Origin: Aureobasidium sp. EXF-3400
Lineage: Eukaryota > Ascomycota > Dothideomycetes > Dothideales > Saccotheciaceae
NCBI GenBank assembly: GCA_024195585.1
Contig: SWBL01000116.1
Location: 1 to 64,000 of the forward strand
Reading direction: 5' to 3'
DNA length: 64,000 nucleotides
Shown: in pieces, positions 19,914-31,748 of the stretch
Layout: every line of letters begins with the position of its first letter
Position numbering within the stretch: position 1 is the stretch's first letter
Translations under genes and position numbers: made by a program
The notes under the pieces: model-generated
Told to the model about the DNA's origin: nothing
Database searches by the model: none
The model's input: only the letters and a program-made list of their open reading frames with translations

Positions 19914-22900
19914 GAGGGTGAACCAGATAACTTGGACGTCGACGTCCTGACTATAAACCGGATGCAAATGGCATAATGGTGTATCGTGTGGGATGGTTGA
20001 TTGTCTGAGATGCGAGCCGGGAAGGAAGACCGAAGAGTGGTGGCAGAATCAAGCAGGCACGTTCTCAAGGGTAGAGGGTGTATGCAGAGGGATAGCCGGG
20101 CGTCGATTGGCTGCGAGTCGTGCCTGGTGCTCTGATCTGCTCTACTTGGATATTCGCTGGAACAGAGGGATGGGAGAGAGAAGAGAGGTTGCGAAGAGTG
20201 GTTGTGAAGAAGATGTCTCAAAGCAAAACGGCGACAAGCGCAGGCTGGAGCAGCGCAAGACAGATGCAGACGATCAAGATCAGTCGGAGGTGCGAAATAG
20301 AGATTGGGGCCTAGCGTGCGGGTCCCATGGCATTTTTGATGCTTGAACCTTCGATGCAGTCACCACCGCAGAGCTCAGGCCCTGGAGCGCGGAGCAGACA
20401 TGTGGCCCCTCCTCATCCTCCACCAGACCAGCGCCTAGCGGCAAGAAACCACCCTTGTTGCAAGCACCCAAGCCACCTGCAGTCGTAGCCGATGCTGGCA
20501 CCTGTCGAGTCCACTGACATTCGCTTGCATACTATGGTAGAAACTCTCACCTGCCCATCCTGGTGCTGGAGATACACGACAAAGGTCCCTTGTCTTTTGA
20601 GTGATTGTGTGTGCCCTTTGCCTGTCATGTAACGGCCACACGTACAACCTCGACGCTCCAGAACCGTCAAATCCTTCGGAATATTGGATAGCTCGTTGTA
20701 CGCCCCATCATTCAACGACCTCCCACAACTGCCGCTTTGGAATTGTGGCCACCAGTAGTCACGCACAAATGCTTGGGATCAGGTGCTGCCAGCATGTCGT
20801 CCATTCTGTCATGATACCTAGCCATTCAGGGCCCTTGAGGCTTGTCCCTGTGTTCTGTCTACAGCTTTCGTTGCAGGGTCTGGTCTTTGCTTCTTCGTCT
20901 CTGTCTCGCTCTGTTCTGCTTTGCCCGCCCTAGTTTCACCAACTAATGAAAACACACCCGAAGCATTTCGTCACTCGCTCGTCGACTAGAACCTGAGCGA
21001 GCGCAGGAACAAACGGCCACACCGACGGCCACCTGGACGCCGGGACCACAAATGACGAAAACTTGCACGCTTCAACCTCGTGTGTCAAGGGTATTGTACA
21101 GTACGGCGTTACAATTCACCGGCAGCCGTGGTGGAGCAGTCAAAAGAGCAGAAGCAAAAGGGCGCCAAACTCTTTGGCGAAAAGTCGGATCCAAAATCCA
21201 AAGATTTCTAACCAGTCACGTCGCACTGCAAGCAGCTTTTTCGGCAGTAAGTAAAGTGCCAAAAAAGACTTCTTCGCTATGGACACACCAAGGAAACCCA
21301 ACCTGGCTTTAACGCAGGCTGGTGCAGCGGGAAGCTGCAAGCGCCCCTTCTCCCGCCTTTCTTGCCCTTGTCGTATGCTCGTTTGTCATACCCACCCAGC
21401 TCTTGATTGTTCGTCCTTGCAGATACAGCGGCTCAAGTCGCTTTGTACCTCAACGTCGTCTGTAGAATGGAGCTCTGCGTTTTGCCCTCCTGTTTCACGT
21501 TTTGAACGGTCGAATTGTTAGAGGTCAAGTCTTTGTTCTTCATGTGAAGAAGCTCATAAGTGTGGTCGCGTGGGTGGGCTTTTTTGGATTGTCCAGCGGG
21601 CCGCCTTCTGCGGGCTCTCCACTGGAACCAAAGACAATAGTGCGTCTGTATCGATCAGATACGGGAACCGAGGAACTCTCATGACAAAGACCCAGCGACC
21701 TGGGAGAGATGCCCAACACATCTTCCAGCCATATTGATGAAACACCGATAGACGCAGTAAGTTGCTGACGATGCATGCAGAGTTCTATATCGATCCATGT
21801 AGACATGCAGAAGTGACAGCGAAAAGCCTGAAACACCGACCAGCAGACACCTCAACGTGATGAGGAGAAAAGCCTCGGTGCTTGGCCAGCATATTCGTCG
21901 TTATTCCTCCATCGAGTCATGAAAGGCATGTACGAGAAAAGCGACTGACGGAAAAGGTGAACAAGCCGCACGTCCGCAGCCGAACCGTCCTTCTTGACAG
22001 CCAGCGACATGGTTGTCATCTGGCGCTAACGATGCATGTCTATGGACCGATAATCGCGAGAAGGGCCAGCGGTGACGGGATTTCTTCCGCAGCCGACAGA
22101 AGAACGAACAAAAAACGGAAAGGCCAGAAAAGAATCCCAGTCCAGTTCCACGCGAACAAACCGTCGGTTCTTCGCCGGCGCGAACCACCATCCACGCAAC
22201 CCGCACGATTTGTTGAGGACTAAAAAACTCTTTTGCACAAGGGTATCGGGGACCGATCGTGTGGATTTGTGAATTACAATGTACATCAGGTACAAGCGTG
22301 TAGACGTCAAAAAGTGTATGCACAGTGACAGAAGAGAACCAACTCAAATCGAACATCCACTCACGTAACTAGCCCATCGGGAGAACGGTGATGAGCAAAA
22401 AGATTGCTGGAAAGAATTGTTTGTTGAGTTCGCAAACCACAAAGCAAAGAACGAGTGCATCAGCGCAGACAAGGCGCACGCAGCCGATGTGAGAAAGGCC
22501 AAGCCAGAGGTTGCATCGCATTCGTGCGAGTTACCTCCTGGTGGATTGCGCGGCTGGGGAGGCTTTGTCTCGTTGTGGTCAATTCTCGAGGCCTCGTTCC
22601 TCGGACTCTTCGAGTGCATACTCGCTGGAATTCTTGTGTGTCCTGGCACTATTGCTTGTCCAGTTCTCAAGAGTATCTGCCAAACTTCATTGCTTGTCCA
22701 TGAAATTGCGCACGCCGTTTGCGATCCTTCCATCTCAGTGCTCTGAAACTATTGCTAGACAGTCGACTATCGCTTCGTGAGTTCGGAATCTTGTTCGAAT
22801 TGAGAAGGTGCCAGAGCAACGAGGCGTAAAAAGAACGCCCTGAGGATTGCACCATCCCACGGGCAAACTCCCTCGTTCAACCCGGTTGAACAAAAATCTC

Positions 22901-24112
22901 GGCTTGTAAGCAAGCGAAGCAGACCAGGCGCAGCAGCTGAGGCGGCCTTTTCTTTTTCGCTTCTGTCCTATCCTAGTTATCCAGCACGGCACAAGAGTCG
23001 AGACACAAGTCTTGTCGTCGAGGGTTGTAGGCTTATGCTGATAGAATCCCTGTAATAGCGAATGCAACCATTGATGGGGATTAAACGCGGATGAATGCAT
23101 AAACTCAGCATCTCCCCGCTCTTGCTTTCTATCTAGCATTGCAAGGGGTAACCCTGTCTATAAACCCTTGCCGAGGTGTCTTTATCTTCCCGCAACAACA
23201 CAAACTGATGCAGGTCGCTGAGGTTCACTCTTCATCCTTTGCTTCCGATTGACACTCAAAAGTCAAGGGTCAATTGTATCTTTGTATACGTAGACAGAGT
23301 TTCGGATCAAAAGATGGAACTCTGATAGCGAAAGATCTAATCGACCCTCGGTTCCAGAGTGCTGGGCAACACAAATTCCGTAGCCGCATCTCCACCCCAG
23401 TTGTGAACCTACCTCTGTCCGCTTGTGCTAGAGCATATCTGGTATTTCCTTCCCTTCCAGCAAACCTACCAGAAATGTGCTATCTATACATATCGCAACG
23501 ATTCACGGAAACAAAAGCACTTCAAAAGACTACTGAAAGTTTGGCATTCCCGAAGCACGTCTTCTATCTCGACAACAACTGTGCAGTTCTACGCTGTTTG
23601 TGGGACAGCACGGAAAGATAATAAGCCGCATCCCCAACAGACGAACCTTCACGCCGTGCCCTTGGTATTCTTTGCCCTGCCCTTTCCCGTCCTGTCTGCA
23701 ATTTGCAAATCTATTACTGTTTTCGAGGGTCCAATTCCATGCCGTGTCACTCGTGGGGAGAAACTCTGTTGTGCTTTTACAGGATCAACGCCATGTCCGT
23801 CTTCAAGACTGATCTAGAATAGCGTTGGCTGCCTCAGGCGCCTCCAGCTCCGCCATCGAATGATGTTCCCAATAGCAAACTTGGGTAGACCTTGCAAATA
23901 GTGATAAGGGTTCCGGAAGAATAGGCAACCGGCTGTCCGCTCGACGAGTGGTTTCTCCAAGCGATCGCCATGGCGGACCTTCCTTTCTAGACTCTGCCAC
24001 TTCGCGGATGGCTATGGATGTGGCCCAGACTTGACTTCAACGATGTATCGTATTGTACTCCGTATTCGTCATTCGAGCCGAATGTTCTGGCCGGCTAGTC
24101 ATCCGCGATGTT
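19914..24112. other. 4.2-kb gene-free stretch
   Basis: The longest stretch without a supportable gene. It contains many frames of 60-150 codons on both strands, but none shows a domain, consistent splice structure or a convincing start. It should hold the promoter of the serine-rich gene at its left end and the 3' flank of PNKP at its right end. I found no copy of the MITE family and no tRNA. Confidence 0.5.
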
Positions 24113-26186
24113 TCAAACCCAGAATTTCGACCATGCGGTCTTCTGCTCCTCAGTACCAGAGAACTGTTTTGTCAGTATGTCAGCAAGCGGTTCTCCATAC
24201 TCTGCGTGTGCGAACGTCTCTGGCATGTAACTGTTGAAGTGTACGATTGTATTCAGACCGACGACGGATTCAGACGAGAGCTCAGAAAGCCACAATTCGA
24301 CTGAACCGCGTCCAACCCAAACTGAACCATGCACTCTGGTAGCTGCTTGCGTGGCAGAAATTGACTCGCAGAAAGCAACGAGTATACAACTTACCTCGAA
24401 GTCTACTTTGGTAATATCCGTGAAGCCCTCGTCCAGAGTTGGTGGGCTGTACCTAGCTGCAAATCCAGTGAACGCCTGCTTTGGCAGCATGGTCCTCGAT
24501 TCTGGGTTCATCTGATCATAGAATCAAAACGTCAGTGAGTGCTACAAAGTGGATACGGCATCTTGCAGTTACCCCTAGTTGTTGCCCTCCGATGGACCGG
24601 ACCGCATCGTTGTGTTCACACAGCTTGGAAGGGGCTGTGAAGTGTACGCATCGAATAGGAATCTCTAGTGACTCTGCCAGCTTGGTCCAGTACTCGCGAG
24701 CTTTGATGTCGGCATTGGTATTATCTGAGTTGTCAGAGTGTCAGTTTGGAGCTTTCAAGTCTGGCCATAAGAAGCGGACGTACCAACTGCTACCGACTTC
24801 CCGTCTTCAAGAAATTCTCTGGCCACCTTAAGGCACCTATCTCTCTGTAGCTTTTGTCAGTCCACCGAAAGTAGGACAGCATGCGCGATGAATCGACGCA
24901 CAGATTTGAGCAAGTCCTGGTTTACACGTTCGTAGCCAAGTGGCTTCAGATGCTGTTGGAACCAAGTAGATTTTCCTGCCCCAGGACTTCCGCAGAAGAT
25001 AACAAGCTCGAGGTCGTTCTTTTTAGCAAAAGCTATGGGGCCTGCGAGGAGTCAACAAAGAGCTCTTTTACGAGGTCACTGTGCCAAATACATACTCGCG
25101 TCTGTCTTGCTCGTCAGGAATGGTGATACATGTGCGGTTGGGTCGAAGGAACGCATGAAAGGTCTAGAGTCTTCTCCAAGAAAGAATTCTTCTGGAGTCA
25201 TGAACTTGATGCCGACATTGCTAGCCAGATCTCTGCCAGGATGTTAGTAAGCCGTCGGTAGTGCGAGTGTTGAGGTCGGACCTGTCTGAGCAAGAGAAGT
25301 CTGCCTTGATGCCTTTGGCGCTCGCTGTTCGACCTCCTGCATCGCCGACAAAGCAGCAAAATTTAAGATCGACCTCGCCTTCACGAGTCAAAGCTTGTGC
25401 CTCCAGCAGCTTGTCCCACATTCCTGTACGTGGTTTGCGGAACTTGTCTTTCTCGGTGGCGGCATAGAGGACGATAGGTAAGTCGAGTTGAATTAGGACA
25501 TTCTTGACTCTCTGCTTGAAGTCGGCAAGTCTTTTCTTGTCCGAATTGACTGTTTTGGAAGCACTGTTCATGCTGATACCGGCTTGGTTGCTGAGGATTG
25601 CTATCAAGTACCTGAGACGATCAGTCGCGTAACTACTGTGTACGATACACACACACTTACCCTTCTTCAGCTAGTTGTTTCAGCTTTGAGGGAACTTGGC
25701 TGTGCCACCATTTCCAATCATCGCCGTCCCTTGCGAAGCGATTGCCGGACTTAGCATCGACCAGAGTTGAATCCTAGAAAATCAGATCCAGCTTGGTCTT
25801 GACTGAAAACCAATCAACTTACGAAGTCGAAGGCTGCAATTTTACGTGGTCTATCTGCAGCAAAGCTATCGGCCTTGTCGTACTTGCAATACAGTAATGT
25901 GTTTTCAATGACTTTCCATGTCACTTTCTCGGGATCCTTTTGGGAGGCTGGTTTGAAGAAGTTGGCAACAGCTGCACCTGAGCGATTCGTTAGATCATGA
26001 ATCAATTTGTTTGGCACTTTTGATGTTTATACTTGTGGTTGTACTGGCCGATGGTGTTGTGCGCTTCAGGGGTGGGGGCGAGACGCTTCCATCCTCGGTA
26101 GCTAGACGTTTGAGAGTTGGCGGCATCTTTGTGTATGTAGAAGAGACGAAGTTGCGAGACAACGACCGAGCTCTGCGCAGAAGCAT
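24113..26186 (-). CDS. PNK1: polynucleotide kinase 3'-phosphatase
   Basis: Repairs DNA ends: removes 3'-phosphates and phosphorylates 5'-hydroxyls. Ten exons, all junctions restoring conserved sequence: 26033-26186, 25823-25977, 25661-25773, 25282-25611, 25096-25232, 24902-25041, 24784-24844, 24573-24724, 24395-24511, 24113-24163; 469 residues. The phosphatase domain comes first, with the HAD-type nucleophile in AAFDFDSTLVD, then DWKWWHSQVPSKL, AILSNQAGIS and FVGDAGGR. The kinase follows, with Walker A GSPGAGKST, RVNQDLL, the VDNTNAD motif and C-terminal GFTDITKVDF. Nine introns are 49-61 nt except the last, 231 nt. The first ATG (26186) adds 20 Arg/Ser-rich residues before a second ATG (26126) that begins MPPTLKRL with nuclear-signal-like basic patches. 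The N-terminal FHA domain of animal PNKP is absent, as in fission yeast Pnk1. Confidence 0.95.
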
Positions 26187-26774
26187 CACATTGACGAGTT
26201 TGTGAAATTAGTCTAGGCAAGTCATTGGGAAGACGTGTTTGTGTCGCGTCGGTTTCACGTGATCGATCAATGTTGGCTGTTTTGGGAAGCATCTGTTTTG
26301 CTGATTGACACTTTCCAGAGCAGCGCGGCCTTCACATGCATGTTCACATGTCGATGGATGTTAGGAATGAATGAGATTACAAAATGGACGCTGTTTTGAT
26401 TTCTTGGTGTTGGCCATGCAGCTTGCAAGGAGCAGCCTATCTACGTAGCTGAAAAGGTCAAGGACTCGAGATATTAATCTCTTGGCTGTTCAGCACCTCT
26501 CGTGGCGCTGGTCTTCGCCAGCGGGCCAGATGCAAGCAATCGGCGCGGGCTAATCCAGCACGTCGGGGTGTATCTGCTCATGTGCATCTGTGTCAGGCTT
26601 TTGGGCTATCTGGCCGAAATCGTGTCGCATCCGTGCAGATCAGTCGTCGTAAAGTTATGTAGATCAGGGTGGTAAGGGAAGTATCCAGCGCTTGCCTGCA
26701 GACGCTCGTGTTTCCCATTTGCACATTGCTAAAAAGACTTTTGGTTCATCATCGAAAGGGAGAGATTTGATCGT
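26187..26774. other. intergenic, no gene seen
   Basis: About 590 bp: promoter of PNKP and 3' flank of KGD4. No repeat or RNA gene seen. Confidence 0.5.
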
Positions 26775-27191
26775 TTATGCGAACAAGCTGGCGCCGCCGG
26801 ACTCGATGGCCTCGATCTCAGCTGCGGACCATGAAGTTCTAGCGAAACGGGCGGGCAGCTCGCTGCGGTCGAAGAACTCGCCAGATGCGGGCTCGACGGA
26901 GCCGAGCGACTTTCCGGGCTTGCCGCCGACGAAGCCACCGTATTGGCTGGCTGAGGTACGGCGGTGCAGGGGGCCGTGTTGCTGGGCCTTCTGTCTGTAG
27001 GAAGCGAAAGACTCGGGAAGCTCGGAAGTGGGAGCGGCAGGGTGGGCGTGAGGAGTGTGGTCAATCTCTGCGTGCATGTCAGCGGGAGCAGTCGAAGCTT
27101 TGACAAGGAGCTACATACTGGTGGGGATTGATCTCTTTCCAAGGAAGCGGATCATGGGCTGGCGGGCGAAGAGGGTGCGTGTAGCGTTCAT
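26775..27191 (-). CDS. KGD4: 2-oxoglutarate dehydrogenase subunit KGD4 (Ymr31/MRPS36)
   Basis: Small mitochondrial protein that recruits the E3 dihydrolipoamide dehydrogenase to the 2-oxoglutarate dehydrogenase core; once listed as a ribosomal protein (YMR31/MRPS36). Exons 27119-27191 and 26775-27067 (51-nt intron, GTATGT...CAG) give 121 residues. The N-terminus (NATRTLFARQPMIRFLGKRS) is an arginine-rich presequence with the family motif PMIRFLGKR. The middle is His/Pro-rich (DHTPHAHPAAP), then YGGFVGGKPGK. The C-terminal signature ELPARFARTSWSAAEIEAIE followed by SGGA matches yeast ELPARF...ESINSGGA in pattern. The reading frame of exon 1 differs from the larger overlapping minus-strand frame, which is a shadow. 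Divergent from MED18. Confidence 0.9.
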
Positions 27192-28135
27192 TTTGGATAT
27201 GGTGGTTGTGGGTTGTATGGAGATGCGTGTGAAGAAGTTGGGTATTTCGCGCGGAGTCGGGAAGTGAGAGTGGTCGAGTCTAAGTTGGAGAGAAGCTGGA
27301 AGCTGCGGAGCTGGGCGTGCCGAGACTGACGAGTCGGGCTTTGGTTGTGATGGATTTTGTTGGATTGGAAAAGTTGGCGAGAGGTGACGAGGAGATAAAC
27401 AGAGGGGGAGACTCGTCAGGGAGAGAAGAAATTTGAATAAATGCTAACTTAGTGCGAGCGGGGTAGTCGAAGTGATGATGTATCCGCCCTGGTCCAAGGT
27501 GCAACGCGTGGTGTGAGATGGTCTGGATATCACGCCGGAAGCTGCAGCGCGAAGACGACATCGGCCACCTGAAAGCCCGATGTCCGCCGGGCTGACTTTC
27601 AACCACTCGTTTGCCCACACATGCATGCCCTGCGCTTTCTGCCTGAAAGTTCCTTCTTGTGACACGCCGCTCTGACAAGCGCCAACTGTCCTGCCTTATC
27701 TCTGCTGCTGTATCTCCGAACTTTCGGTCGCTGTCCCCCGCTATCACCCAACTGATCTTCCTCGGTCTTTCCTTCGGTCAACTCCTACTCCACCAGCTCC
27801 GACTCTGCCTCCACGGGGTAAGCCGAGCTCTTGTCACTTCATCCGGCGTGCCTATTGCGGTTTTGAGCGGATCACTATTTCCGCCCTCTCCAGTCTGCCA
27901 CCATTCGAAGAGAAAACTGATTTGCCGGAATTCCGGCCGCCTTTTTACTTTTGTCAAATCTGCTTCAGCACCATAGAGTGACCCTGTTAGCGAGGAAACA
28001 GACGCTAGTCCAGCGGAGCTCTGCCTAGTCAAGTGCAGGAAGGCAGTTCTCCTGTTCTGTTTCTGTCCCTAAACAGAAAAACTCTTGGCTAGCTTATCGA
28101 ACTTCTGTGCCAGCAATCACTCCATCTCACGTGCA
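27192..28135. promoter_or_regulatory. divergent promoter region (KGD4 / MED18)
   Basis: About 940 bp between two divergent start codons. Frames inside it are short and domain-free. No TATA box is obvious. Confidence 0.5.
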
Positions 28136-28931
28136 ATGCATGAGCTCTTGCTCTATGGCCAGGTGCCTCTCGAGCGCCATGATCAAGTCCTCAAGATTCT
28201 CGCTGGCGTTGCTGCAATGCAACCGCAAACTCTTTTTGAGAGACATTTAATATACAGACCCATGCGCTCAGCCCAGGATAACAAACCCAACAAAAAGTTT
28301 CCAAACAAGCCCATCAAACCCCAAACTCTCACTTTCCAGCACCTTGTCCGTCAACTTGACCAATTCGAGTTTGGTACCGACTCTCCTGTTCTGCTTGAGT
28401 CTGAGAACAACGAAAGTTCTAGTCAACCAGCTCATACATGGAGGATCAAGACGCAAGAAACACCGGAACCCGAGACCAAGACTCTTGTTCTACGGCAGGC
28501 AACAGACATGGCCATTGACAAGGACCAACTACGCAAGTTCCTTGACCCTGCCAACAATGGGTAAGTTCACTGTCAATGGAAGGTGTGTTGTTTGCAAATC
28601 CTAATTTCGACACAGGTTTGTAAGCGAATTCTTCATTGAGGGTCATAGATTTGTGCACAAGGACATGGTGCTTACATTGTTCCGTGTCTTGAGATCAAGC
28701 GATGTACCCCAACAGTCACCCTTGACTGCACTTCCTACTCTGGACTCCCTCAAACCATTGGATGTCAGCGGTGCATTTGTTCTCGAGGCCTGCGTTCGCA
28801 TCGATGATCGTACAAAGCCCAATTTGGTGTCGACTGCTTCTGACGAGCTGAGTGCTTTCAGGGATCTGATGAAAGGCTCTGTTGACATGAAGGTGCCTGA
28901 GAGATTGGCACTCGATACTCGCGTCAGATGA
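28136..28931 (+). CDS. MED18: Mediator complex subunit 18
   Basis: Head-module subunit of Mediator (yeast Srb5) that helps RNA polymerase II initiation and termination. Exons 28136-28560 and 28616-28931 (55-nt intron GTAAGT...CAG) give 246 residues. The start ATG gives MHELLLYGQVP, the usual beginning of this family, followed by RHDQVLKILAGVAAMQP and ERHLIYRP. The C-terminal half shows the beta-barrel pattern, with FVSEFFIEGHRFVHKDMVLT, LFRVL and AFVLEACVRIDD. Upstream in-frame codons lack an ATG, so the start is firm unless a 5' exon exists. Nuclear. Divergent from KGD4. Confidence 0.92.
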
Positions 28932-29116
28932 GCCTTGCTTCAACTAGCATAATAAGCTTGAGCTTGAACCTCTTAACTAGCTAGTTGAACTCCAGCAGGT
29001 CGCTTTACGGGCTGGCCGGTGCAATACGGTAACAAATGCTCACATTGCCGTCATGCCTTTTTGGTGGACCACATCGACTTGATGTACAAAAACGTAGGTC
29101 AGTAAAATCTCGTTAG

Positions 29117-29292
29117 CTCCTCCTGTGCTAAACATCGTCATTTTGTAGCTACAGAAATGCAAGATCGCTTTTCGGATCAGGCGTGCGGCCACAGAGATGC
29201 CTCGGAATTGCAGCTCTCCATGGATTCTACTCCCTGGTAGAAAACTCTGTGCATTTTGATAGCCCAAATCATCACTATACCCCACAAAGGAG
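29117..29292. mobile_element. MITE-like element copy 3 (176 bp)
   Basis: Left end CTCCTCCTGTGCTAAACATC; reverse complement of the right end CTCCTTTGTGGGGTATAGTG. Both lead inward to a GTAGCTACAGAAATGCA or GGGCTATCAAAATGCACA block. The centre has CCACAGAGA and CTCTCCATGG. Length equals copy 2 exactly. It lies between MED18 (left) and the FAD-oxidoreductase promoter; the flanks 28932-29116 and 29293-29672 hold nothing else I can identify. Confidence 0.7.
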
Positions 29293-29672
29293 AGGTGCCG
29301 ACAATAAGATCGCGATACTCTGGGACGTATGGGAGGTGTTCATGGCGCTAGAGATAGATGGACAGGTAATATCAAATTCAGTTCCAATCATCGACAGAAC
29401 CACTTCTTAGACCAAACAACTTAGCTTCAAACTGAATCACAATAGACCGAGTTGCATTGCTCATTACAGAGGCAGAATCAACGATAGGGCGCTGTTTCTC
29501 GGCGTTTCTTAACGCACGCCCTTTATTTGACACATGTGGAAGGAACGACAGAGAGCGACTGCAATTCCTCTCGACTACATATATTCCTGCTACCGGCCAA
29601 TATGTCTTGAATCACAGTTTGCCATTTCTGCTTATCGTTTCTGGTCACCAAGCGCCCACAATCAATTAAAGC
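29293..29672. other. 5' flank of the FAD oxidoreductase
   Basis: 380 bp between MITE copy 3 and the start codon; presumed promoter, partly supplied by the element's edge. No gene. Confidence 0.4.
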
Positions 29673-30890
29673 ATGTCCAACAACATTGACCAAGACTTGA
29701 CCATCATAATTGGTGCAGGCATAGTCGGATCATCACTAGCTTGTTTTCTCTTCGAATCAACACATAAAGCAAATATCCTTGTCCTCGATCGCTCTCTAAG
29801 CACCATCGCTGGCTCGACTGGCTATGCTCCAGGCTTCATCGGTCAATACAATGAGAGACCATCACTGACTAAACTCGCCATCGAGTCAGTTAGAGACTAT
29901 GCGAAGCTTGCCACTGGATTTGCTCGCAATGGAGGCCTGGAAATAGCATCTACGGATGCAGGAATCAAGATGTTGCATTCGAGATTGGAGGCGTGCAGGA
30001 AAACGGGGCTTTCAGCACGACTGCTTGATGAGGGAGAAATCAAAGCCTTGGATCTTCCAATAGCTGATTTGTCTTCGGCGACAAAAGCATTGTTCTTTCC
30101 TGATGACGGTGTTGCAGAGCCTAAATTACTGTGCTCTGCATACCGCGACATGGCAGCAAGCAATGGTGTAAGCTTCAAAGAAGCATCTGTCTCTGAAATT
30201 GCAGTAGAAGGCAACACCATCACAGGAGTCATCCTCAAGAACGGAGAACTTCTTCCATGCCAGAAGCTCGTTCTAGCCACTGGTATTTGGACAGCCTCAC
30301 TGCTTCAAAGGTCGTCTGCCATACCTTGTATGCCTGTGGTGCCTGTCAGTCATCCTTACGTCTACGCGAAAGATAGACAGTATGATGTGCCGCCCACTCC
30401 GTTCATGAGATGGCCTGAATCGCATGTCTACTCGCGAGACCACGGATCCCGATATGGTGTAGGAACTTACGACCACCCGCCCCAAAAGGTCGCTCGCTTA
30501 GGAGACACAGCTACTGTGCCTTGGTCAAACGAAACATTCAACCCTGCCATGACACGAGCAATCTCTAGTAGATTCACACCCGGAGCAGGGCTCAGCCAAG
30601 AAGCTCCTTTCGGTGCGGAAAAGGTTGGGGGCGTGTTCTCGGTCACACCTGATAATATGCCTTTGCTTGGTCCGGTTGCTGGGATTCATGGCTTGTGGAT
30701 GGCAGTTGCCATATGGGTAACGCATGCCGCTGGATGTGCGAGAATGCTTGAGAAGATGATGCTAGGAAAGGCTTATGATGAGGAAATTGCGAGGGACTTG
30801 GACCCTGCGAGGTTTGCTGGAGGAAATGCTGAAGAGCTCGAGCGAACTGCACTAAAGCAATATAACGATATATATAACACTGACCACTAA
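29673..30890 (+). CDS. FAD-dependent oxidoreductase (DAO fold, DMGDH-like)
   Basis: Intronless, 405 residues. An N-terminal dinucleotide-binding signature IIIGAGIVGSSLACFL at residues 11-26 is followed by an acidic end of strand 2 (VLDRS) and STGYAPGFIGQYN. The mid region PDDGVAEPKLLCSAY and LVLATGIWTASLL, and the C-terminal FAD contact VTPDNMPLLGPVAGIHGLW, are those of the D-amino-acid oxidase/glycine-sarcosine-dimethylglycine dehydrogenase superfamily. Length fits the FAD half alone; the folate-binding glycine-cleavage-T half of true dimethylglycine dehydrogenases is missing. It probably oxidises a secondary or tertiary amine; substrate unknown. No mitochondrial presequence or peroxisomal SKL end is visible (it ends TDH). 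Confidence 0.88.
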   Translation: MSNNIDQDLTIIIGAGIVGSSLACFLFESTHKANILVLDRSLSTIAGSTGYAPGFIGQYNERPSLTKLAIESVRDYAKLATGFARNGGLEIASTDAGIKMLHSRLEACRKTGLSARLLDEGEIKALDLPIADLSSATKALFFPDDGVAEPKLLCSAYRDMAASNGVSFKEASVSEIAVEGNTITGVILKNGELLPCQKLVLATGIWTASLLQRSSAIPCMPVVPVSHPYVYAKDRQYDVPPTPFMRWPESHVYSRDHGSRYGVGTYDHPPQKVARLGDTATVPWSNETFNPAMTRAISSRFTPGAGLSQEAPFGAEKVGGVFSVTPDNMPLLGPVAGIHGLWMAVAIWVTHAAGCARMLEKMMLGKAYDEEIARDLDPARFAGGNAEELERTALKQYNDIYNTDH

Positions 30891-31748
30891 GATGCTTACA
30901 GTGGCTCGCAGAAACAACTCGATCGAAGACACTGTACGATAGTTTGCAAAAATGTTGGATCTCAGATTGCAGACTCCTTGTCCTGGTGTGTGTTTCTTCG
31001 AAGGACCAAGAATCTCTGCTGTTCAAGAATACCCAAGACAAAACCACACAAACTACAGCAGTGAGATCAAAATCAAGAAGATACTCAGTTGTATAGTAAT
31101 CTGATAGATACTGCTGCCGCCAATATATGTATTGAGTGTATTCTCTAATCGTAGTCATACTTATGATCAGGGTCACTAGAGCAACAGCCAAAGTCACGAG
31201 CATGCCTTCTTAGCAACCTCGAGGGTGAATACTTCCCCTTCCTGAAGTATCGGGGCATTCTAAACTGTGAAGATGCGCAATTGTTTTCCAAACATAGGTC
31301 TGGCCGCGGAGAGAGTCTTCAAAAGGGGACTCTCTGTGGAAGCCATATCGTTTGCAAAAGTACTGTGCATTTCTGCAGCTACACTGTGACAGTCTAGCAT
31401 ACGGAGAGGTTGATTTGCCCCTTGAACACTCCTTATAGTATTTTGAAAGTGCGGTAGACATGTTAATCCTAGACATGATCAACAATAAGCATCCTGTGGC
31501 ATGTGACGACTGGAACATTTCTACGGCCGAAGGATCCGAATGAACGAAGATCATCAAGGATGCCTCATTTAGCATAGCCTCAAGCGTCATAACAAGATGG
31601 CGATCAATAGAAGCTTGAATCTGTTGCTTATATAGGTAGCCAAGTTCCTATGCCCAGTCTCCATCGGTAGCTGTCCCGAGCATCGATTCAATACCACACA
31701 CAATACTCGATCCCTCAATTTCAAACCGCAACTGCAAAAATCACCACA
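30891..31748. other. intergenic with MITE copy 4
   Basis: About 860 bp. Apart from the element at 31232-31406 I see no gene; the rightmost 150 bp look like the leader of the small gene at 31749. Confidence 0.45.
31232..31406. mobile_element. MITE-like element copy 4 (decayed left arm)
   Basis: The right arm is clear: the reverse complement reads CTCCGTATGCTAGACTGTCA, then an AGTGTAGCTGCAGAAATGCA block. The left arm is decayed but keeps CTGTGAAGATGCGCAATTG. The centre keeps GGTCTGGCCGCGGAGAGAG and ACTCTCTGTGG. The left boundary is estimated from the 176-bp length of other copies. Confidence 0.55.

Noticed and set aside
26729..27142. 137-codon minus-strand frame overlapping KGD4
   Set aside because: It is the wrong phase; the spliced KGD4 frame carries the conserved PMIRFLGKR and ELPARF motifs.
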